Below, one piece after another: positions 40,681 through 50,745 of a stretch of 64,000 bases of DNA; position 1 is the first letter of the stretch, and each line of letters opens with the position of its first letter. The position numbers were made by a program, and so were the translations under genes. Under the pieces are notes generated by a model. It ran no database searches and had not been told where the DNA came from. It saw only the letters and a program-made list of their open reading frames with translations. Source of the DNA: Pseudobutyrivibrio sp. (lineage in GTDB: Bacteria > Bacillota > Clostridia > Lachnospirales > Lachnospiraceae). The stretch covers positions 1 to 64,000 of the forward strand of contig NZ_SVEV01000012.1 in NCBI RefSeq assembly GCF_015057185.1. Direction: 5' to 3'.

Positions 40681-41553
40681 TTATGCTCTATCTTCCATTT
40701 TTTCTTTAATTGTAACTCCTGTAGGTGTAGCAGCAAGTCCGCCTAAGCCTGTCTCCTTGATAGTTGGACTCATGCTCTTTCCAATAAGGTTCATAGCATC
40801 GAACACCTCATCAGAAGGAATCCTGCTTTCTATTCCTGCCATAGTAAGCTCAGCAGAAGTAACAGCATTTACTGCACCACATACATTTCTTTTGACGCAT
40901 GGTACCTCAACCAAGCCTGCCACAGGATCACAAGCCAATCCCAATAAATTCTTTAATGCTAGGGCTGCACCGTTGCCAATCTGTCTTCCATTGCCCCCAA
41001 GTAGATATACCATACCAGCAGCCGCCATTGATGAAGCCGCACCTATCTCTGCCTGACATCCGCCTTCTGCTCCCGCCAAGGAAGCACGGCAAGCTATAAC
41101 ACCTCCTACTCCAGCGGCAACATACAAGGCCTCTACCATTTTCTCGTCTGAATATCCGTATTTTTCCTGTAAAGATAAGAAAACAGCTGGTACCACTCCG
41201 CAGGAACCTGCTGTAGGAGCAGCTACAATTCTTTTCATACATGCATTGTTCTCAGCAATTTTAAGAGCCTTTTCCATAACAAGTCCTACGAAATCACCTA
41301 CAGTAGACTTGCCACTGGCTATATATTCATGTAGCTTTGCTGCTTCTCCACCAACTAAGCCACTATTGCTCTTTTGCTTTTTATCATAGCCTGCATCGGA
41401 ATCCTTCATAGCCGAATACATGCTAAGCATTTCCTTAAAAGCGTCATCCTCAGATACCGCTCTCTCATTGCAGTCATCCTTCTGTACAAGCTTCCAAAAA
41501 GGAATTCCTAACTGCTCTTCTTTTAAACAAATTTCTTCTATTGAATCGTACAT
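40681..41553 (-). CDS. sdaAA: L-serine ammonia-lyase, alpha subunit
   Basis: IVAAPTAGSCGVVPAV, AGAEGGCQAEIGAASSMAAAG, ACDPVAGLVEVPC. Confidence 0.96.
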   Translation of the reverse strand: MYDSIEEICLKEEQLGIPFWKLVQKDDCNERAVSEDDAFKEMLSMYSAMKDSDAGYDKKQKSNSGLVGGEAAKLHEYIASGKSTVGDFVGLVMEKALKIAENNACMKRIVAAPTAGSCGVVPAVFLSLQEKYGYSDEKMVEALYVAAGVGGVIACRASLAGAEGGCQAEIGAASSMAAAGMVYLLGGNGRQIGNGAALALKNLLGLACDPVAGLVEVPCVKRNVCGAVNAVTSAELTMAGIESRIPSDEVFDAMNLIGKSMSPTIKETGLGGLAATPTGVTIKEKMEDRA

Positions 41554-41566
41554 TAATCGTCAACCT

Positions 41567-42223
41567 CTACTTACCAAAATATACCAGTGATAATATGCCA
41601 TCCTGATTTTTCAGCCATGACAATGTATCCTCAGGAACACAGTCATCACACTCTAGCACCATTACAGCATCTCCACCTCTGCTTTTACGGTTGAGCTGCA
41701 TAGTGGCAATATTAACTCCTCGTTCTCCAAGTAATCCAGTAACCTCATTAACAAGTCCTGGCCTATCCTGATTGTGGACAATTAACGTAGCGTATTCCCC
41801 AGAAAATCTAACATTTGCGCCGTCTATCTCACAAACTTCAATTCGACCTCCACCTAAAGAGGATGCTATTAATTCTAGCTCCTTGCCAGTACAGCTTTTG
41901 AGAATAAGCTTAGCTGAATTAGGATGTACCTCACCTAAATCCATTCCCTCAATGGTAAAATCTAATCCTCGCTCCTTTGCAATTTCAAAGCTATTTGGAA
42001 TGTTGATATCATCAACCTCAAGTCCTAGCAAACCTCCCACAATAGCCCTATCAGTTCCATGGCCTTTCCCCGTCTTCAAAAAAGATCCATGCAAATATAT
42101 TTTTGCGCTGGAAACATCTTCTCCTAATAACTTGCGTCCCACTAAGCCGATTTTAACAGCACCAGCTGTATGGGAGCTAGAAGGTCCAACCATTACAGGG
42201 CCTATTATGTCGAATAAATTCAT
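41567..42223 (-). CDS. sdaAB: L-serine ammonia-lyase, beta subunit (ACT domain)
   Basis: DIIGPVMVGPSSSHTAGAVKIG; ACT domain DRPGLVNEVTGLLGERGVNIA. Confidence 0.95.
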   Translation of the reverse strand: MNLFDIIGPVMVGPSSSHTAGAVKIGLVGRKLLGEDVSSAKIYLHGSFLKTGKGHGTDRAIVGGLLGLEVDDINIPNSFEIAKERGLDFTIEGMDLGEVHPNSAKLILKSCTGKELELIASSLGGGRIEVCEIDGANVRFSGEYATLIVHNQDRPGLVNEVTGLLGERGVNIATMQLNRKSRGGDAVMVLECDDCVPEDTLSWLKNQDGILSLVYFGK

Positions 42224-42289
42224 ATTGTCTCCTTATGGAATTTAATAATTTTGACTTTTTGATTTTCTGAAGAAAACCAAAAACCTTTG

Positions 42290-43840
42290 CTATATAGCAA
42301 CTGTGAATGGAGCAATTGGTAATCCCTGCTCATTCTTAATATTTATAATAGCATAATCATCCCATCCCATGGAAACATTTATTGAATTTGCATTTAATAT
42401 GTCATCACTCATTTTGATAACAACTTTATTAGCTGTTACATTTACAGACTCAGGGACAATAGTCTTTCCATCAACATTTACTGATAAAGTAGTATCTCCT
42501 GAAATAGATAGATTGTCAGCATTATCCATTTCAATGACAATTTCTTTTTCATTTTTAGCAGTGGTTTTAACCCTTGGATTATCCGCATTTACGTTACCAG
42601 CAGCATCATATACATGCTTTAGAGCAAGAAGAGACATTCTTCTGCCTACTTCTACTTTTTCCTTTGGATGAATATCATAGTAGTTTCCTATATCCATAAT
42701 AGAGGTTAGATAAACATCCTTTACTGTATCTGCAACCTTTTGCTGCTGCTCACGTACGAGACAATATCCGTCATTTGTGCAGGCAAGCCACTCCTTAAAT
42801 GGAGCCAGCTGCGCCACGATAAATGGGAAATCATCATTCCATGCACTTCTCCATGAATCAATAAGTCCTTTTAAAAGCAAATCGTAGTACTTTGCCCTAT
42901 CCCCTGCGTCTGATTCGCCTTGGTACCAAAGGGCACCCTTTATCGAATAAGGAATAACCTTTTCAAGCATTGTCCCATAGAGTCCACATGGTCTATTCTC
43001 ATTATATGGGCCCATAGGAACTTCCGCTGGTGCCCCTTCCTGGCTCATCATATATTCCAACTGGGTCTTTCTATCTTCCCCATATATAAAACGCTCAAAC
43101 TTCTTGTAGCCTTCTGGTGCATCAATTTCTTCCCATGCCTTGAGGCTCTTTGCTTTAAGCTCCTGCTTGTCAATGGAATTAACAGCCTCATCATATTCCT
43201 TTAAATACTGATTTAGTGGAACTGGCTCCAATACGCTTTTAGGCACCCAAGCACTAGCTGTTGTACCGCCCCAATTACATCCAATAATGCCTACTGGAAC
43301 ATTGAGCTTTTCTTGGATTTTTCTTGCAAATATATATCCTATTGCTGAAAAATTCTCATATCCCTTTTCGTGATCACTGAGCCATTTACCATAGCCATCC
43401 CTTCCAGGTCCGTTATGATTTACATGGCCCTCAAAGGCTCTCTGTGGAACATTGTAAAAATGAATCTTTTCATTTACAGGAAGCTTTTTTGTTTTATCCC
43501 AGTCCTGATCATACTTATTAAAGAACTCCATATTGGACTGACCACCAGCCAGCCATACCTCACCTACGCTTACCTTTTCAATAACGATAGTCTCTAGACT
43601 GCTAGTATTTTCTACTACAATTTTGTTATCAATAGATGCTTCCATAGCCTCAAGAGTAGCCTTCCAGCATTCATCGGCTTGCGCTACAGTAAATATTTCA
43701 TCCTTAAGAACGCCATGATAATTGTAAATACTTACACTTATCCTATCTCCCTTTTCGGCTTTGCCATATATCACAATTGGCTTTTGGCGCTGAAGCACCA
43801 TTCCTTTACTAAAAATCTCTGCTACTGACAATTTAGTCAT
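42290..43840 (-). CDS. sialate O-acetylesterase-family / acetylesterase (SGNH)
   Basis: VWLAGGQSNMEF, GCNWGGTTASAWVPKSVL, GALWYQGESDA. Confidence 0.88.
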   Translation of the reverse strand: MTKLSVAEIFSKGMVLQRQKPIVIYGKAEKGDRISVSIYNYHGVLKDEIFTVAQADECWKATLEAMEASIDNKIVVENTSSLETIVIEKVSVGEVWLAGGQSNMEFFNKYDQDWDKTKKLPVNEKIHFYNVPQRAFEGHVNHNGPGRDGYGKWLSDHEKGYENFSAIGYIFARKIQEKLNVPVGIIGCNWGGTTASAWVPKSVLEPVPLNQYLKEYDEAVNSIDKQELKAKSLKAWEEIDAPEGYKKFERFIYGEDRKTQLEYMMSQEGAPAEVPMGPYNENRPCGLYGTMLEKVIPYSIKGALWYQGESDAGDRAKYYDLLLKGLIDSWRSAWNDDFPFIVAQLAPFKEWLACTNDGYCLVREQQQKVADTVKDVYLTSIMDIGNYYDIHPKEKVEVGRRMSLLALKHVYDAAGNVNADNPRVKTTAKNEKEIVIEMDNADNLSISGDTTLSVNVDGKTIVPESVNVTANKVVIKMSDDILNANSINVSMGWDDYAIINIKNEQGLPIAPFTVAI

Positions 43841-44718
43841 TTTTGTTCTCCTCTCCTTATTTCCCAGTACATATTTTTAAAATCAGTAGGCGTACAACCT
43901 TTCTGTAATTTAAACATTCTTATAAAAGAAGAAATAGAAGTAAAGCCACAGCTTAAAGCAACATCGGTTACTGAATTTCCAGGTTCAATAAGAAGCTCCT
44001 GGGCTTTTGCTATTCTCTTTTGATTTACATATTTATAAAAGCTAGTTCCAGTAAACTGTTTAAACAATCTTTCAAAGTAGAATTTACTGAAGCCACTCAT
44101 GTCTGCCACTTCTGAAAGCTTTAAGTCCTCTGAGCAGTGTTCACTAATATAATTACAGATATCCAAAAGAACAGACGCATATTCTTCCTTTGCTGCGAAG
44201 TTTTCATCCTTATCTGCCAAATTTTTATCTGAAAGCTTTTTGCCTAAAAGCACAAAAATTTCAAAAACCTTGCTATAGATGCTTACCTCTGAAAATGGTT
44301 GGCCATCTAAATATTCTTCTCTAATGGAAATTAGTAATTCTTTTAATCTATCATAAATATCAGGATATTTTTCCGGTGTTACTATAGTATAGGGTGACAT
44401 CAATGTAAGAAGCAATTCGATATCATTCATATTTCTAAGGAAGTTTGTGTTAGGTTGAAAAATAATTCGCCTTCCTGTCTCTGGCGCAACAATTGCATGA
44501 ATACAGCCAGGGCAAACAAAGCATATATCCCCTTCTTCCAATAGAACATCTGCATTGCCAAAATTCAGAGTATAATAATTGTCAGTTGGCATTATTATCT
44601 CAATTGCAGGATGCCAATGCATTGGATAATCTTCATATTCTACATTGTCATATAGCTTTAATGTAGTTCGCTTCTTGTAATTTACGGTTTCAAAAATTCC
44701 GTCTAGATTTTCGATCAT
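43837..44718 (-). CDS. AraC-family transcriptional regulator with cupin-like N-terminus
   Basis: MHWHPAIEIIMP; tandem HTH SEVADMSGFSKFYFERLFKQFTGTSFYKYVNQ...VTDVALSCGFTSISSFIRMFK. Confidence 0.93.
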   Translation of the reverse strand: MIENLDGIFETVNYKKRTTLKLYDNVEYEDYPMHWHPAIEIIMPTDNYYTLNFGNADVLLEEGDICFVCPGCIHAIVAPETGRRIIFQPNTNFLRNMNDIELLLTLMSPYTIVTPEKYPDIYDRLKELLISIREEYLDGQPFSEVSIYSKVFEIFVLLGKKLSDKNLADKDENFAAKEEYASVLLDICNYISEHCSEDLKLSEVADMSGFSKFYFERLFKQFTGTSFYKYVNQKRIAKAQELLIEPGNSVTDVALSCGFTSISSFIRMFKLQKGCTPTDFKNMYWEIRRGEQK

Positions 44719-45084
44719 AACTCCGTATCCCCCTTCACCTTCACTTTCGAAAAATTGTAAAAAGCAATAATTAGAAGTATTAATCGTTCATAATTTTTGC
44801 TCTTATTGTCCTAAAAATCAAGTACTTTTCCACAAATTTAGCCACCATTTTAGCCTATTTTGTAGATATTGCACATATTACACACATCCAAACTATAAAT
44901 CATAACCAATACACTAAATGTTGGGGCCTAAATCACAGCAAGAATTGATAATCAAGAAACAACAATTGTAAAGATTGTGTCCATTCTGTGTGCTACATTA
45001 GTTTTATCAAAACAACCGGCTAAGGTTCACAGGGCGTTTTTACAATATGAACCAAAGCTTAAGTTAAAAATGGAGGAGAAGGTA

Positions 45085-46386
45085 ATGAAAAGAAAGATTC
45101 TAGCAACACTCTTATCCGCTTTCATGGCCGCATCGTTATTCACTGGCTGTGGCTCATCTAGCAGCGGAACAACTTCAGCTGATGGAGTTGAAGAAATCAC
45201 ATTTATGTTCTGGGATGACCTGAACGCAACAGAGGATTTAATCTCTCTCGGTTACAAAGACACTATCGACAGATTCAACAAGGATTACGAAGGCAAGTAT
45301 CACGTAAATGTTGTTACAACAAACCTTGAAGAGTACTACACAAAGCTTAATGCTGAAATCCAAGGTGGCAAAGCTCCAGACGTATTTATCTGTAGCCCAG
45401 GACCTCAGCTTTCAGATTATGTAATCCCTGGCGGATGTGCTCCTGCAGATGGTCTTTGCATGAACTTAGATGAGTACCTTGCACAGGACGGATGGAAAGA
45501 CACATTCACAAGTGATGCAGTATTCTCACAGCAGACATATGACGGAAGCGTATATGCAATTCCACTTAATACTGCTGCTGCTTGCTGCTTCTACAACACA
45601 GAGATGTTCGAAGCTGCTGGTGCAAAGGTTCCTACAAACTGGGATGAAATGCTTGATGCATGTGAAAAGCTTGAAGCTGCTGGTTACACACCTGTAACAG
45701 TTTCTGGTGGTACAGCATGGTGTCTCTCAATGATCGCTGGTTACCTTTGCGAGTCAGAAGGTGTTGACCTTGCTGCTCTTGCTGATGGCACAGCTTCTTG
45801 GGAAGATGGCAAACTTGAATCAGCTTGCAACAAGCTCCTTGAGCTTTCTAAATACTTCCAGCCAACAGCTGTTGGTGATACAAACGACGTAGCTACAGCA
45901 AACTTCTACAACGAAGAAGCAGCTATCCTTATTCAGGGTTCATGGGCAATTGGCCAGATCAACGGTTCTGCTCCTGAATTCGAGTCTAAGTGTGGCGTAT
46001 TCCAGTTCCCAGGTGTAGATAGAATCATTGCTAAGTCTGATTCACTTTGCGTAAGCAAAGATACAGCTAGCCCTGAGGCTTGTGTAGCACTTCTTAAGTA
46101 CTTCACAGATGACACAGCTCAGAAGTACACAGCAGAAGTTGGTGGAAAGATTCCTGTAACAAATGTTGAGTATGATGCTTCAAAGGCTCCTGCACAGTTG
46201 TCATATGTAATGGATGTATTCTCAAATGCTAAGGGAACATTCGGATTCTACAACGAGTCAATGCCTACTACAGAGACAGGTGCATACTTTGATGATGAAA
46301 TGGTAGCAGTATTCCTTGGAGACAAGACTCCAGCAGAAGCAGCCGCAGATATGGAAGCTTACTACAACGAAAATTGCAGACAGTAG
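45085..46386 (+). CDS. ABC sugar transporter, extracellular solute-binding lipoprotein; start moved to MKRKILATLL
   Basis: GGAGGAGAAGGTA upstream of ATG 45085; lipobox SLFTGC; periplasmic binding fold features. Confidence 0.93.
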   Translation: MKRKILATLLSAFMAASLFTGCGSSSSGTTSADGVEEITFMFWDDLNATEDLISLGYKDTIDRFNKDYEGKYHVNVVTTNLEEYYTKLNAEIQGGKAPDVFICSPGPQLSDYVIPGGCAPADGLCMNLDEYLAQDGWKDTFTSDAVFSQQTYDGSVYAIPLNTAAACCFYNTEMFEAAGAKVPTNWDEMLDACEKLEAAGYTPVTVSGGTAWCLSMIAGYLCESEGVDLAALADGTASWEDGKLESACNKLLELSKYFQPTAVGDTNDVATANFYNEEAAILIQGSWAIGQINGSAPEFESKCGVFQFPGVDRIIAKSDSLCVSKDTASPEACVALLKYFTDDTAQKYTAEVGGKIPVTNVEYDASKAPAQLSYVMDVFSNAKGTFGFYNESMPTTETGAYFDDEMVAVFLGDKTPAEAAADMEAYYNENCRQ

Positions 46387-46418
46387 AGAATTCTTCTCTC
46401 TCATTTCTTTTTCATATT

Positions 46419-46450
46419 CGGGGCGCAAAGAGCCTGCGCCCCGATTTTTT
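46419..46450 (+). terminator. terminator/attenuator between solute-binding and permease genes
   Basis: TCGGGGCGC..GCGCCCCGA then T7. Confidence 0.8.
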
Positions 46451-46482
46451 TAACCATTATTAGATGAAGGAAACAGTGTATT

Positions 46483-47388
46483 ATGGATAAATTACTTCGA
46501 AATAAAAAAGCCATTATCATTTTTATGGCACCAGGAATCATATTATTCACAGTTATTTTGTTTATTCCCATTGTTCAATCAGTTATCTATTCATTATGTG
46601 AATATGAAGCAACATCTTTAACTGGTCCAAAATTTGTTGGATTAAAAAACTACGCAGCTTTATTAAAAGACGATACATTTTTAATTGCTCTTAAGAACTC
46701 ACTGTTCTTTTTAATTTTCTCATGTGTAACTCAGCTAGTTATGGGCTTATTCTTTGCAGGCCTTTTAACAAACATAGATAAAGGAAGAAACCTATTTAAG
46801 AATATCATTTACTTACCTTGTGTTCTTTCTTCAGCTGCCTTGGGTCTTTTGTGGATGTTCATCTTCAGCCCTAAGTTTGGTATCAACAAACTTATTGAGA
46901 CCCTTGGAGTAACAGATTTCGTTAAAAATGGTCCACTTTGGTTAATGGATACAAAAGGCTTCATCGTTCTTCCAATGTGGGTTATCGGATTTGTTTCTTT
47001 ATGGCAGTACGTTGGACAATCAATGATGCTTTACATGGCACAGATATCTGGTATCAGCAAATCCCTTTACGAAGCCAGCTATATCGATGGTTGTAGCAAA
47101 GCAAAGAGTTTTAGATACATTACTCTTCCACTTATCAGACCTATGGTTGCTACAGCAATGTCATTAAACGCTATTGGTTCTCTTAAATTCTTCGATTTGG
47201 TATTTAACATGACGGAAGGTGGTCCAAACCACAGAACTGAAGTCCTTGCAACACATCTCTATACTCAAGGCTTTAAATACAACCACTTTGGATACTCAAG
47301 TGCAATTGGTGTAGTTTTATTAATTCTCTGCCTAATCACAACTGGTTTTATCAACAAGGTTGTTAAGACAGAACAATATGAGATGTAA
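46483..47388 (+). CDS. sugar ABC transporter permease (MalF-like)
   Basis: Six-TM permease with EASYIDGCSKAKSFRYITLPLIRP EAA loop. Confidence 0.93.
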   Translation: MDKLLRNKKAIIIFMAPGIILFTVILFIPIVQSVIYSLCEYEATSLTGPKFVGLKNYAALLKDDTFLIALKNSLFFLIFSCVTQLVMGLFFAGLLTNIDKGRNLFKNIIYLPCVLSSAALGLLWMFIFSPKFGINKLIETLGVTDFVKNGPLWLMDTKGFIVLPMWVIGFVSLWQYVGQSMMLYMAQISGISKSLYEASYIDGCSKAKSFRYITLPLIRPMVATAMSLNAIGSLKFFDLVFNMTEGGPNHRTEVLATHLYTQGFKYNHFGYSSAIGVVLLILCLITTGFINKVVKTEQYEM

Positions 47389-47404
47389 AAGGAGATTTTA
47401 AGAC

Positions 47405-48232
47405 ATGAAAAAAATACGTCCAATTAGAATAGTAATTTATATATTTCTAGTTTTAGTGGCAATCTTATATTTAGCACCACTGCTTTGGGTATTATTAGTT
47501 TCATTCAAAGAAAATGCTGAAATATATGACAACCCATTTGGTTTACCTGCTGCCCCAACCTTTGACAACTTTACTTTTGCATGGACAGCCGGAAAACTTG
47601 GTATAGCAACACTTAACTCATTTATAGTTTGTGTATCATCACTTATTTTAAGTATGATTATTGGCTCAATGGCTGCATTTGGAATCGCTAGACTTCGTTG
47701 GAAGTTCTCAAAGCTTTCGCTTACATACTTCCTTCTTGGAATGATGATTCCAGTACACTGTGTATTAATCCCACTATACTCTCGCTTTTCAAAAATGGGA
47801 CTTTCAGATAGTCTCGTGGGACTGATAATACCTTATGTAACATTTGCACTGCCGGTAACAATATTTATCATGGTTGGCTTCTTTGAAAGCTTGCCAAATG
47901 AATTAATTGAGAGTGCTTGTATCGATGGAGCTACAATTTACCAGATTTTCTTCAAAGTGTGCCTTCCTCTTGGAAAAACAGGTCTCTTTGTAACTGGTCT
48001 TATGACATTTGTAGGCAACTGGAACGAACTCTTACTTGCAATGGTATTCATATCCGACGATATGAAGAAAACATTACCTGTTTCCCTTTCAAAATTTGTC
48101 GGACCATATAACACTAACTACACTCAAATGTTTGCAGCTATCATCATCGCAATCATTCCAACAATCATTGTTTATTGTGCTTTCTCTAACCAGATTGTTG
48201 ATGGCTTGACAGCTGGAGCAGTCAAGGGTTAA
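47405..48232 (+). CDS. sugar ABC transporter permease (MalG-like)
   Basis: ESACIDGATIYQIFFKVCLPLGKTG EAA loop; adjacent to the first permease. Confidence 0.93.
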   Translation: MKKIRPIRIVIYIFLVLVAILYLAPLLWVLLVSFKENAEIYDNPFGLPAAPTFDNFTFAWTAGKLGIATLNSFIVCVSSLILSMIIGSMAAFGIARLRWKFSKLSLTYFLLGMMIPVHCVLIPLYSRFSKMGLSDSLVGLIIPYVTFALPVTIFIMVGFFESLPNELIESACIDGATIYQIFFKVCLPLGKTGLFVTGLMTFVGNWNELLLAMVFISDDMKKTLPVSLSKFVGPYNTNYTQMFAAIIIAIIPTIIVYCAFSNQIVDGLTAGAVKG

Positions 48233-48243
48233 GGGGAGAAATC

Positions 48244-49218
48244 ATGAAAAAACAAAACACACCACTAGTTACTCACATTTTTACTGCAGATCCATCTGCA
48301 CACGTTTTTAACGACAAAATTTACATTTATCCATCACACGATATTCCACATAATGGCGAAGATAATGACAATGGTGATGAATATCAGATGGCAGATTATC
48401 ACATTCTTTCAATGGATGAAAATAGCGACGAAGTAATAGATCATGGTGAAGCTTTACATCAGGACCAAGTTCCTTGGGTAAGCGAACAAATGTGGGCTCC
48501 TGATGTAGTTTTCACAAACGATACCTATTATCTCGTCTTTCCTGCTAGAGACAAGGAAGGAAACTTTAGAATTGGTATAGCAGAAAGTAAAAATCCTGAG
48601 GGGCCTTTCACTCCTAGAGACAACTATATTGAAGGAAGCTTTAGTATTGATCCTTGTTCCTTCAAGGATGACGATGGAAAGGTCTACATCTACTTTGGCG
48701 GTCTTTGGGGCGGTCAGCTTGAAAAATACAGAACCGGTTCATTCGATAAAAACGGAACAGAACCTCCTAAAAATGAACCAGCCGTGTTCCCTAAATGCGG
48801 CATTATGAAATCAGATATGAGCGGTTTTGAAGGCTCGCCTCTAGACATAAAAATCCTCGACGAAAACGGTTCCCCTCTATTAGCCGGTGACGAGGATAGA
48901 CGATATTTCGAAGGTCCATGGATGCATAAGTATAACGGGAAATACTATTTCTCCTATTCTACCGGTACAACCCATAAAATAGCTTATGCAACCAGCGACA
49001 ACCCTCTCGGTCCATTTACCTATCAAGGAATTATCCTTGAGCCGGTAATTGGATGGACCACACATCACTCAATAGTTGAATATCATGGTAAATGGTATCT
49101 GTTCTATCACGATAGTGAATATTCAGGTGGAATCAACCACCGTCGATGTGTTAAATACTGTGAGTTGAAATACAACGACGACGGCAGCATTCAAACAATA
49201 ACACCTGAATATAAATAA
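48244..49218 (+). CDS. glycoside hydrolase family 43 (arabinofuranosidase/xylosidase type)
   Basis: ADPSAHVFNDKIYIYPSHD, WAPDVVF, SIDPCSFKDDDGKVYIYFGG, EGPWMHKYNGKYYFSYS. Confidence 0.9.
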   Translation: MKKQNTPLVTHIFTADPSAHVFNDKIYIYPSHDIPHNGEDNDNGDEYQMADYHILSMDENSDEVIDHGEALHQDQVPWVSEQMWAPDVVFTNDTYYLVFPARDKEGNFRIGIAESKNPEGPFTPRDNYIEGSFSIDPCSFKDDDGKVYIYFGGLWGGQLEKYRTGSFDKNGTEPPKNEPAVFPKCGIMKSDMSGFEGSPLDIKILDENGSPLLAGDEDRRYFEGPWMHKYNGKYYFSYSTGTTHKIAYATSDNPLGPFTYQGIILEPVIGWTTHHSIVEYHGKWYLFYHDSEYSGGINHRRCVKYCELKYNDDGSIQTITPEYK

Positions 49219-49257
49219 TGAAAATAATACACTTATTCATCTATTAGGTATCAAAAA

Positions 49258-49297
49258 ACGCCCCATATATTAGAAGCAAATCTAATATATGGGGCGT
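49258..49297. terminator. strong bidirectional terminator between convergent genes
   Basis: 17-bp perfect arms ACGCCCCATATATTAGA/TCTAATATATGGGGCGT flanked by A and T runs. Confidence 0.9.
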
Positions 49298-49319
49298 ATT
49301 ATTTTTGAATTAATATCAA

Positions 49320-50660
49320 TTATTTATTAGAGCGTCTCCAAATGTGCATCTTCTCAGCCTCAGCGATTAACTCATCACGGAAATCAGGATGAGCGATTGA
49401 GATAATTTTCTCTGCTCTCTCCCAAGCTGAAAGTCCCTTGAGGCAAACCTTACCATACTCAGTAACAAGATAATGTGTGTTTGCACGAGTATCAGTTACG
49501 ATAGAACCCTCTGCAAGTGTAGGACGAATACGGCTCTTTACAGTACCATCCTTTGTTGTGAATGTAGAAGAAAGACATACAAAGCTCTTTCCGCCATTTG
49601 AAAGGTAAGCACCAAGTACGAAATCAAGCTGTCCGCCTGCTCCTGAAATATGCTTTGTTCCAGCAGACTCTGCATTAATCTGACCAAATAAATCTACATC
49701 AACAGCATTGTTAATAGAAATGAAATTATCAAGTGCTGAAATCTGACGAATATCATTTGTATAATCAACTGGTGCACTCATAAGCTCTGGATTCTCATCC
49801 ATGTAGTCGTACATCTTCTTTGTACCAGCACCGAAAGCATATGTCTGACGGAATCTATCGATATTTTTCTTTGCGCCAGTAATCTTACCTGCCTTTGCAA
49901 TATCAACAAATGCATCAACATACATCTCTGTATGAACGCCAAGATCCTTAAGATCTGACTCTGCAATCATAGCACCTACAGTATTTGGCATACCACCTAT
50001 ACCAAGCTGTAAGCATGCACCATTTGGAATCTCCTCAACGATAAGCTTTGCAACAGCCTTATCAACATCTGTAGGAGCTCCGCCTGCGCCCATCTCTGCA
50101 ATAGCTGGATTATCACCTTCAACGATTGCATCAACCTTTGAAATGTGGATACCTTCCTCAAAACCACCAAGGCAACGAGGCATATTCTCATTTACCTCTA
50201 CAATAATATGCTTTGACTTCTCAACAGCAGCCATAAGATGTGATGCATTAGGTCCAAAGTTGAAATAGCCATGATTATCCATTGTAGTAGTCTGAATCAT
50301 AAGAACATCGTTTGGCTCGATATGATCACGGTAGTATCTAGGAAGCTCAGAGTATCTGATAGGTGCATAGAATGAACAGCCCTTTGCAACAAGCTTTCTC
50401 TCTAAACCACCCATGTGCCATGAATTCCATGTGAAGTGCTCTGCTGCATCTTCTCTCTCAAAGATAGCTGGCATCTTCATAAGGATACCACCACGAACCT
50501 TTACATCCTTGAGCTCATCTGTACGTGCAGCTAATGCTTTGTCCAAAGCATCTGGTGTGCCAGTGCACCAACCGTAATCAACCCAATCACCGCTTTTTAC
50601 TACTTTGACAGCCTCTGCTGCAGTAGTAAGCTTTTTCTTGTATTCTGCTTGAAAATCCAT
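49320..50660 (-). CDS. but: butyryl-CoA:acetate CoA-transferase
   Basis: [40 protein letters not shown] and [13 protein letters not shown] closely match known But proteins; [11 protein letters not shown]. Confidence 0.9.
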   Translation of the reverse strand: MDFQAEYKKKLTTAAEAVKVVKSGDWVDYGWCTGTPDALDKALAARTDELKDVKVRGGILMKMPAIFEREDAAEHFTWNSWHMGGLERKLVAKGCSFYAPIRYSELPRYYRDHIEPNDVLMIQTTTMDNHGYFNFGPNASHLMAAVEKSKHIIVEVNENMPRCLGGFEEGIHISKVDAIVEGDNPAIAEMGAGGAPTDVDKAVAKLIVEEIPNGACLQLGIGGMPNTVGAMIAESDLKDLGVHTEMYVDAFVDIAKAGKITGAKKNIDRFRQTYAFGAGTKKMYDYMDENPELMSAPVDYTNDIRQISALDNFISINNAVDVDLFGQINAESAGTKHISGAGGQLDFVLGAYLSNGGKSFVCLSSTFTTKDGTVKSRIRPTLAEGSIVTDTRANTHYLVTEYGKVCLKGLSAWERAEKIISIAHPDFRDELIAEAEKMHIWRRSNK

Positions 50661-50745
50661 ATTAACCTCCGCTCGTTAAAAAATTATCAATTATGTAAAT
50701 TTTACCACTTATTATTCCCCGCTTCAATTGTTTTATGTCATTCTC